Source: Thioalkalivibrio sp.
Lineage (GTDB): Bacteria; Pseudomonadota; Gammaproteobacteria; SpSt-1174
NCBI GenBank assembly: GCA_011046015.1
Contig: DSBO01000190.1
Span: 1 to 9,611, forward strand
Direction: 5' to 3'
DNA: 9,611 bases
Of the stretch, positions 1-4,560 are shown piece after piece. A program made the translations under genes and the position numbers. Each line of letters opens with the position of its first letter. The stretch's first letter is position 1. Below the pieces are notes generated by a model. It was not told the origin of the DNA. It ran no database searches and saw only the letters and a program-made list of their open reading frames with translations.

Positions 1-189
1 GCCTACGGCCAGGCACTGAACTGGCGCTACACGCTGGCGCTGGCGGTGGAAGACAAGACCTACCACGTACACTTCGACGACTGGATGTTGCTGCACGAGG
101 ACGGGGTGCTGGTGAACCGGGCGACCATGCGCAAGTTCGGCATCCGCCTGGGTGAGGTGACCCTGTTCTTCCAGAAACCCGGAGACTGA
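1..189 (+). CDS. DUF3833 family protein, C-terminal end (partial)
   Basis: Only the last 62 residues are in the window; the frame is open from base 1 to a TGA at 187-189. The visible tail contains LNWRYTLAL, YHVHFDDWM, a VNRATMRKFGIRLGEV stretch and VTLFFQKPGD at the end, which I recognise as the conserved C-terminus of DUF3833 proteins. These are usually small lipoproteins or exported proteins of unknown biochemical role. From knowledge of the family, DUF3833 genes often occur in proteobacterial clusters with a DUF1365 protein, an FAD-dependent oxidoreductase, a cyclopropane-fatty-acid-synthase-like methyltransferase and a chalcone-isomerase-like protein. Those clusters are linked to membrane lipid modification and oxidative or light stress. 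The VOC gene starts 3 bases after the stop, so this is an operon partner. The N-terminus and any signal peptide lie outside the window. Confidence 0.85.
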   Translation, partial: AYGQALNWRYTLALAVEDKTYHVHFDDWMLLHEDGVLVNRATMRKFGIRLGEVTLFFQKPGD

Positions 190-192
190 GGC

Positions 193-504
193 ATGTCCGC
201 ACTCGACGCCCTGCACCACGTCGCCATCCAGGTCGAGGACCTGGACCGCGCACTGGACTGGTACCGCCAGCACTTTCGCCTGGAGGTGGTCTATCGCGAC
301 CCCACCTGGCTCCTGCTGCGCCTGGCGAACATCCACCTCGCCCTGGTGATACCGACCGAACACCCGCCACACCTCGCGCTCTCCCACCCGGACGCCGCCC
401 GCTTCGGTGCCCTCACCACCCACCGCGACGGCACCCGCTCGGTCTACATCGAGGACAGCGAGGGCAACACCGTGGAGATCATGCAGGCGGAGGCTGCGCC
501 ATGA
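193..504 (+). CDS. VOC-family (glyoxalase/bleomycin-resistance fold) protein
   Basis: This 103-residue single-domain protein shows the vicinal-oxygen-chelate pattern. LHHVAIQVEDLDRALDWYR (residues 7-25) is the typical first beta-alpha unit, with a candidate metal-binding His at 8 or 9. IHLALVI (47-53) supplies a further His, and VYIEDSEGNTVEIMQ (84-98) is the closing strand, with Glu95 in the usual metal-ligand position. VOC domains work as pairs of beta-alpha-beta-beta-beta modules; the length fits one domain that would dimerise. The reaction cannot be read from sequence: the family includes glyoxalases, dioxygenases, epimerases and binding proteins. A GGAG at 181-184, eight bases before the ATG, supports the start. 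The stop overlaps the next gene's start as ATGA (501-504), indicating translational coupling. No signal peptide is visible, so it is probably cytoplasmic, unlike its neighbour. Confidence 0.85.
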   Translation: MSALDALHHVAIQVEDLDRALDWYRQHFRLEVVYRDPTWLLLRLANIHLALVIPTEHPPHLALSHPDAARFGALTTHRDGTRSVYIEDSEGNTVEIMQAEAAP

Positions 505-1043
505 AGCCCGTCGCGCTGCTCCTGATGCTGTTTCAGCTCGTGGGGACGGCCCATGCCCGCGAGTCGGTCTTCGCCCCCACGCAGGCCCTCGGCGATACCG
601 AGCTGGAGCTGAAGGGCACGGGCGACATGTACTACGCCCGCTTCATCCACGTCTACGACGCGGCCCTCTATGGCCCGGCCGGGTTGCCCGCACCGATGCT
701 GCTCGAGACCGGCGCCCCCGCCTGTCTGGAACTGGTCTATCGCGTCGGCCTCGACCGCGACAAGTTCGTGCTGGCCGCCGAGCGTATCCTCGCCCGCCAG
801 CACGGCGACCTCTCCTCCCTGCGCCCGCGCATCGACGCGCTGCACGCTGCCTATCGCGACGTGGCCGAAGGCGACCGCTACCGTCTGTGTTATGACCCGG
901 ATGCGGGCACCGAGCTCGCGCTGAACGACGCGCCACTGGTCCGGGTCCAGGGCGAGGACTTTGCCCGCGCCTACCTCGGTATCTGGCTCGGCGAACGCCC
1001 GCTCTCCGACAGCCTGCGCACCGCCCTGCTGGACGGGGGCTGA
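501..1043 (+). CDS. Exported chalcone-isomerase-like protein
   Basis: The 180-residue protein begins with a clear Sec signal peptide (MKPVALLLMLFQLVGTAHA, probable cleavage after Ala19). The mature part matches the bacterial chalcone-isomerase-like fold family: GTGDMYYARFIHVYDAALY (39-57), YRDVAEGDRYRLCYDP (118-133) and a GEDFARAYLGIWLGERPLS stretch (151-169) near the end. Despite the name, bacterial members are not established flavonoid enzymes; related fold members bind fatty acids, and the role here is unknown. It likely acts in the periplasm. GGAGG at 489-493, seven bases before the ATG, supports the start, which overlaps the VOC stop. Co-occurrence with DUF3833 is a recurrent arrangement in proteobacteria and suggests a lipid or envelope job (inference). 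No terminator is seen before the tRNA promoter downstream. Confidence 0.88.
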   Translation: MKPVALLLMLFQLVGTAHARESVFAPTQALGDTELELKGTGDMYYARFIHVYDAALYGPAGLPAPMLLETGAPACLELVYRVGLDRDKFVLAAERILARQHGDLSSLRPRIDALHAAYRDVAEGDRYRLCYDPDAGTELALNDAPLVRVQGEDFARAYLGIWLGERPLSDSLRTALLDGG

Positions 1044-1063
1044 GACAGGCCACGCATTAAAGG

Positions 1064-1092
1064 TTGACGCCCCCCGGGCCGATTCATAGAAT
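1064..1092 (+). promoter_or_regulatory. Sigma-70 promoter of tRNA-Val
   Basis: TTGACG (1064-1069) and TAGAAT (1087-1092) are each one base from the -35 and -10 consensus and are separated by exactly 17 bases. Transcription would start near 1099, giving a leader of about 12 bases before the mature tRNA at 1111. The bases just after the -10 are GC-rich (GACCGCC), a discriminator typical of stable-RNA promoters under stringent control; that regulation is inferred. Confidence 0.8.
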
Positions 1093-1110
1093 GACCGCCT
1101 TGCGCATTGG

Positions 1111-1185
1111 GGGCGGTTAGCTCAGCGGTAGAGCACTGCCTTCACACGGCAGGGGTCACTGGTTCGATCCCAGTACCGCCCACCA
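1111..1185 (+). tRNA. tRNA-Val (anticodon CAC)
   Basis: A complete cloverleaf can be drawn. The acceptor stem is GGGCGGT (1111-1117) with ACCGCCC (1175-1181), all seven pairs Watson-Crick. The D stem is GCTC/GAGC (1120-1123 and 1131-1134) around loop AGCGGTA. The anticodon stem is CTGCC/GGCAG (1136-1140 and 1148-1152) with loop TTCACAC, placing anticodon CAC at 1143-1145 to read GUG valine codons. The variable loop is GGGTC (1153-1157). The T stem is ACTGG/CCAGT around TTCGATC. The discriminator is A1182, and CCA is encoded at 1183-1185. A CAC isoacceptor fits a GC-rich genome that uses GTG heavily; it is absent from E. coli, which reads GUG with another valine tRNA. It has its own promoter and terminator. 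Confidence 0.97.
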
Positions 1186-1194
1186 ATGCGAATC

Positions 1195-1224
1195 AAGGGG
1201 TTAGGTGATTCCTAACCCCTTTTT
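1195..1224 (+). terminator. Rho-independent terminator after tRNA-Val
   Basis: AGGGGTTAGG (1196-1205) pairs perfectly with CCTAACCCCT (1211-1220) around a five-base loop TGATT, and is followed by TTTT to 1224; one further A-T pair extends the stem base. It sits ten bases after the tRNA. On the opposite strand the hairpin lies beyond the stop of the CHASE4/GGDEF/EAL gene (1241), but only TT follows the stem there, so termination from that side would be weak. Confidence 0.93.
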
Positions 1225-1240
1225 CATTTCCGGCCCCTGT

Positions 1241-3466
1241 TTATCCCACCCTGCGGCGTTCCGGCGGACGCGTCGGCGGGCCGATGAGGTATCCCTGCGC
1301 GGCGTGAAAGCCCGCGGCGCGGATGCTGGCATAGACCGCCTCGCTCTCGATGCCCTCGGCGACCAGCTGATAGCCGGCCTCGGTGATCAGCCGGGCGATG
1401 CGCTCCATCATGCGGCGTCGTTCGCCGCCGCGGGCCATTTGCTCGATCATGGTCACGTCGAACTTCACCACGTCCACCGGCATGTCACCCAGGTAGCGCA
1501 GCGACGAATAGCCGCTACCGAAGTCGTCCAGCGCCACCACAAAGCCCTGGTCGCGCGCGAGGTGCAGGTTACGGGTGGCCGATTCGAGCTGGCGGATCAG
1601 CGCAGTCTCGGTGACCTCGAGAACCAGCTTGTACGCGTCACGATGGCGGCAGAAGGCCTCCAGGCGATCGAGCACGCGCGGACTGACCACGCTGTGGCCG
1701 GAGAGGTTGATGGCCACACCCGTGCCCTCGGGGATCACGCCGGCATCGAGATCGGCCAGCACCGCCTCGAGCACCACCGCGTCGAATTCGACCTCGAGCC
1801 GGCGTGCCTCGACCACGGGCAGGAAACTGCCGGGCATCAGCAATTCGTCCGCGTGCACGATCCGCGCCAGCGCCTCGAAATACTCGGTCTCGCCGGTGGC
1901 AGTGCGCACCACGGGCTGGTAGTGCATCTCGATGCCCTGGTTGTGACGCAGCACGTCATAGACGGCACTGGCCACCTGGTTCGAGACCAGTGCATCGGCC
2001 CCGTCACCCATGTCCTCGCGATAGAACTGGATCGATGGCGAGCCCGGTCGCTTGGCCCGGTACATCGCGATATCGGCCTGCCAGTGGAGCGCATCCAGCG
2101 CCCCGGCATCCCCGCCGCCGGACAGGGACACGCCCACGCTCAGGCGTACCGGCTCCTTGATACCGAGTTCCGAGAAGTCGTGGATACTCACCAGCTCGGC
2201 GCAGCGCTCGGCCACCATGTGCGCGTCCGGCTCGCCGCAGTTGAGCAGCAAGGTGGCAAATTCGTCGCCACCCAGGCGGTACAGCCGGTCGCCATGGCGC
2301 AGGCCCTCGTTGATGCGCCGGGCGAGGATGCGAATCACCTCGTCGCCGACCTGGTGTCCATAGGTGTCGTTGATCGCCTTGAAGTGGTTGCAATCGAACA
2401 GCAGGAAGGCCACGTCGATGCGCCGCCCGCTGATCACGTCGTTGAGCTTGGCCCAGTCCACATCGAAGGCACGACGATTGTACGCGCCGGTCAGCGGGTC
2501 GTGGTGCGCCATCTGCCACAGCGTCTTGTTCTTCTCGTCGAGGTCGGTATGCACCTCGCTGAGCTTCTCCTGGTACTCGCTCAGCGAACGGCGCACCTTG
2601 TCCAGTTCGGCGATCGGCATGAAGCGATCATTGCCCCGTATCCGCAGGGGCCGCGCCGCGTCCTTCATGCGATCGATGTCACGTGTGAGCCCCCGCAACG
2701 GCACCGCCAGCAGCAGGGCCTGCATCACATAGAACAGGATGGCCAGCAGGCTGATGGTGAATGCCAGCCGCACGACTGCCTTCTCCATCACCTCGCGCAC
2801 CACCTCCGCCTGGGGATTGGCCCGCAGGCCGAACGCCACGTGCTCACCAAGCGCCTCGACCGGAATGGTATCGCCATCCCCGAGGTCGAAGACGAAGCTC
2901 TCCTCGTCGAGGTAGTGAAAACGGCTCGATTGGACGAACCAGGGGATGAAGTCCTTTTTCAGGCCCACGTAACCGATCACCTCCTCCCCACCGGCAAAGC
3001 CGTATATGGGTTCGAACAGGTAGAGATTCAGGGTACTGCCCTCCATGACCAGCCGTTGATCCGCACCCTCGATCTTCCGCGGCATCTGTACGTTTTCGAG
3101 CATCGCCAACCCCCGGCCCTGCGCATTATAGAGATGTGCTGCCAAGGTATGGCCCGACAGGAGATCGGACCGGAGCATCCGGTAGCCACGCCAGTAGGGG
3201 TAGTAGGTCGGCTCGGCCAGCTGCTGGCGTACCTCGTCCCATTGGGCCAACCCCCTGGCCTCTGTCCGGGCCTGGTTCGCGATGCCGGCCATGGCCGCGT
3301 CGAACTCCGCCTCGGCGGCCTCCAGCTGCAACTGCCGGATGTCACGATCGGCCCGATCGAGCTGACCCAGGGTTAACCACCCCAGCAGCGCAAACAGGCC
3401 GAGCGTCAGGACGATGTAAATCCCGGCATAGGCAGACAGCGAGATGGGGCGCAGCAGGGGCTTCAC
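1241..3466 (-). CDS. Membrane CHASE4-like/GGDEF/EAL cyclic-di-GMP sensor protein
   Basis: A 741-residue inner-membrane protein predicted to make and/or degrade cyclic-di-GMP. A transmembrane helix (about 13-33) and a second (about 233-255) bracket a periplasmic domain of about 200 residues with a CHASE4-like look (QWDEV near 75-79, an LYNAQGRGL turn near 112-120). A HAMP-like linker and coiled coil (about 256-318) lead to GGDEF, with HHDPLTGAYNRR (321-332), metal Asp358, NDTYGH (366-371), signature GGDEF at 399-403 and an intact RxxD inhibitory site (R390-D393). In the usual DxD of the FDxDxFK motif the second Asp is Asn360. The EAL domain has EALAR (531-535), Asn587, Glu617/Glu620, DDFGSGYSS (647-655), Lys668, EGIE (704-707) and Gln724, so the phosphodiesterase residues are complete. 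Both activities are possible; which dominates cannot be told from sequence. The start is GTG at 3466, the only candidate before the first helix, with no clear ribosome-binding site. It lies 42 bases after the hydrolase gene, probably in the same operon. Confidence 0.93.
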   Translation of the reverse strand: MKPLLRPISLSAYAGIYIVLTLGLFALLGWLTLGQLDRADRDIRQLQLEAAEAEFDAAMAGIANQARTEARGLAQWDEVRQQLAEPTYYPYWRGYRMLRSDLLSGHTLAAHLYNAQGRGLAMLENVQMPRKIEGADQRLVMEGSTLNLYLFEPIYGFAGGEEVIGYVGLKKDFIPWFVQSSRFHYLDEESFVFDLGDGDTIPVEALGEHVAFGLRANPQAEVVREVMEKAVVRLAFTISLLAILFYVMQALLLAVPLRGLTRDIDRMKDAARPLRIRGNDRFMPIAELDKVRRSLSEYQEKLSEVHTDLDEKNKTLWQMAHHDPLTGAYNRRAFDVDWAKLNDVISGRRIDVAFLLFDCNHFKAINDTYGHQVGDEVIRILARRINEGLRHGDRLYRLGGDEFATLLLNCGEPDAHMVAERCAELVSIHDFSELGIKEPVRLSVGVSLSGGGDAGALDALHWQADIAMYRAKRPGSPSIQFYREDMGDGADALVSNQVASAVYDVLRHNQGIEMHYQPVVRTATGETEYFEALARIVHADELLMPGSFLPVVEARRLEVEFDAVVLEAVLADLDAGVIPEGTGVAINLSGHSVVSPRVLDRLEAFCRHRDAYKLVLEVTETALIRQLESATRNLHLARDQGFVVALDDFGSGYSSLRYLGDMPVDVVKFDVTMIEQMARGGERRRMMERIARLITEAGYQLVAEGIESEAVYASIRAAGFHAAQGYLIGPPTRPPERRRVG

Positions 3467-3508
3467 GGGTAGCCGCCGGACGGGCCGTTCGTGGGTCGAA
3501 GCTCCATG

Positions 3509-4366
3509 TCACGGCGTCCCCGTCAGCAGCGGCTCGACAGTTTCCAGCATGTCGAATTCGTGCATATCGTGGAAAAAGTGGTTGGCGCCCTCCACCACCA
3601 TCACCTCGGCGGGCGAGTCCCGCAGGGCCGCCATCCATGGCGCAGTCATGCGCTGATCACCACCGCCGATGACCACGTGCAGCGGAACCTCGATCTCCGC
3701 CAGGACCTCGGCCATGCGCGTCCGCGACCAGTCGTAGTAGGAGAGAAAGCTCGCCGGTGGCGCCGGGTAACGGCGACAATAGGCCAGGGCATAGGTCCCC
3801 AGGGTATCCGCACCACGCGCCAGCGCCTGACGGGCGGCGGCGGCGTGGGCCTCGGTCTCGAACAATAACGGCCCGGGACCGAACGGGACCAGGCTCAGGA
3901 GGATGGCCTGCGTGACCTTTGGATGGGCGCGCGTGGCCAGATAGATCGCCTCGGTGGTGCTACCGGAACTATGACCGATCAGGACGATGCGCGCATGCCC
4001 CTGATCTGCCAGCCAGGTCACCCACTGCGCCAGCTCGTCGACCGACTGGTCCATGGTATGGGTATGGATGGCCTCGCAGGGCAGGCTCTGGGCGCGGGCA
4101 TCGATGCCGAGCCTCAGGGTGGGAGTCAGCACGCTAAAGCCCCGGTCGTGCACGGCATCGGCCAGACGACGTACCGTGGAGAAGTCGCGAGTCTGGAGAA
4201 AGCCGTGAAGGATGAGCACTGCCGGCCTGCCCGGATCACCGGGCCGGTACTCGGCCGTGGCCGTCACGCCGGTTCCGAGCTTTTGCGGAATCACCTCGGC
4301 GTGGAGCGGCGACATCCCCAGCGGTAACAGGAGCAGAAGCATCCACCAGGTGCGGCCGCGTTTCAT
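3509..4366 (-). CDS. Exported alpha/beta hydrolase
   Basis: A 285-residue serine hydrolase with an N-terminal signal peptide (charged MKRGR, hydrophobic WWMLLLLLPLGM, probable cleavage after Ala23 in PLHA-EV), so the enzyme is likely periplasmic. The fold signatures are all present: oxyanion-hole region LILHGFLQTRDF (51-62), nucleophile elbow GHSSGS with Ser133, the acidic residue probably Asp237 in GGGDQRM, and catalytic His263 in EGANHFF. The substrate is unknown; esterase, lipase-like or amidase activity are all possible. The start is supported by GGAGG (4372-4376, reverse strand) five bases before the ATG, and by a candidate promoter further upstream. A second, out-of-frame ATG overlaps at 4368-4370. 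The downstream partner is the periplasmic-sensor GGDEF/EAL gene, which raises the idea that the hydrolase shapes the ligand that protein senses (inference only). Confidence 0.88.
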   Translation of the reverse strand: MKRGRTWWMLLLLLPLGMSPLHAEVIPQKLGTGVTATAEYRPGDPGRPAVLILHGFLQTRDFSTVRRLADAVHDRGFSVLTPTLRLGIDARAQSLPCEAIHTHTMDQSVDELAQWVTWLADQGHARIVLIGHSSGSTTEAIYLATRAHPKVTQAILLSLVPFGPGPLLFETEAHAAAARQALARGADTLGTYALAYCRRYPAPPASFLSYYDWSRTRMAEVLAEIEVPLHVVIGGGDQRMTAPWMAALRDSPAEVMVVEGANHFFHDMHEFDMLETVEPLLTGTP

Positions 4367-4404
4367 TCATGCCTCCGGGCTCGGCGAAACAACCATGCAG
4401 AATG

Positions 4405-4433
4405 AATGTAGACCCTGGCAGTGGACCTGACAA
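4405..4433 (-). promoter_or_regulatory. Candidate sigma-70 promoter for the hydrolase/sensor operon
   Basis: On the - strand TTGTCA (4433-4428, five of six consensus bases) and TACATT (4410-4405, four of six) are 17 bases apart. Transcription would begin near 4398, leaving a leader of about 30 bases that carries the GGAGG of the hydrolase. Position and spacing fit well, but the -10 is imperfect. Confidence 0.5.
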
Positions 4434-4505
4434 AGTCACGGTGGGGGACGCGCCCCAATCGAACGGCTTGTCATATCAGCATGTTAGGGGGTAATGAAAT
4501 ACGTG

Positions 4506-4537
4506 ACCGCTATCGCATCACCGGTAGCAGCAGCGGT
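4506..4537. repeat. Inverted repeat in the divergent intergenic region
   Basis: ACCGCT (4506-4511) and AGCGGT (4532-4537) are perfect inverted arms separated by 20 bases; a palindrome ACCGGT (4520-4525) and a smaller GCTA/TAGC pair (4509-4512, 4525-4528) lie inside. It sits 24 bases upstream of the GAF-PAS-GAF-GGDEF-EAL start. It could be an operator or an RNA stem in the leader, or chance. The rest of the 194-base gap (4367-4560) holds the hydrolase promoter candidate and nothing else I recognise. Confidence 0.3.
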
Positions 4538-4560
4538 ATCCAACCCCGACCCCATGCCTT

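Noticed and set aside
1195..1224. The tRNA terminator as a fully bidirectional terminator for the CHASE4-like/GGDEF/EAL gene
   Set aside because: On the - strand only two T residues follow the stem, so strong termination in that direction is not supported.
1111..1240. The tRNA as a mobile-element attachment site
   Set aside because: I found no second copy of the tRNA 3' end in the window and no integrase; the tRNA is followed by its own terminator and an ordinary chromosomal gene.
1205..3376. A 723-codon open frame on the + strand opposite the CHASE4-like/GGDEF/EAL gene
   Set aside because: It is antisense to a gene with full domain signatures. Its product is rich in His, Gln, Arg and Ala without any recognisable motif, as expected from the complement of a GC-rich gene, and its start lies inside the tRNA terminator.
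4468..4497. TTGTCA (4468-4473) as a + strand -35 box for the cyclic-di-GMP gene
   Set aside because: At 17-18 bases downstream the sequence is GTAATG or TAATGA, too far from TATAAT to call.
4367..4560. A cyclic-di-GMP riboswitch in the divergent intergenic region
   Set aside because: No GEMM-type conserved core could be found by eye on either strand; only a short inverted repeat is present.
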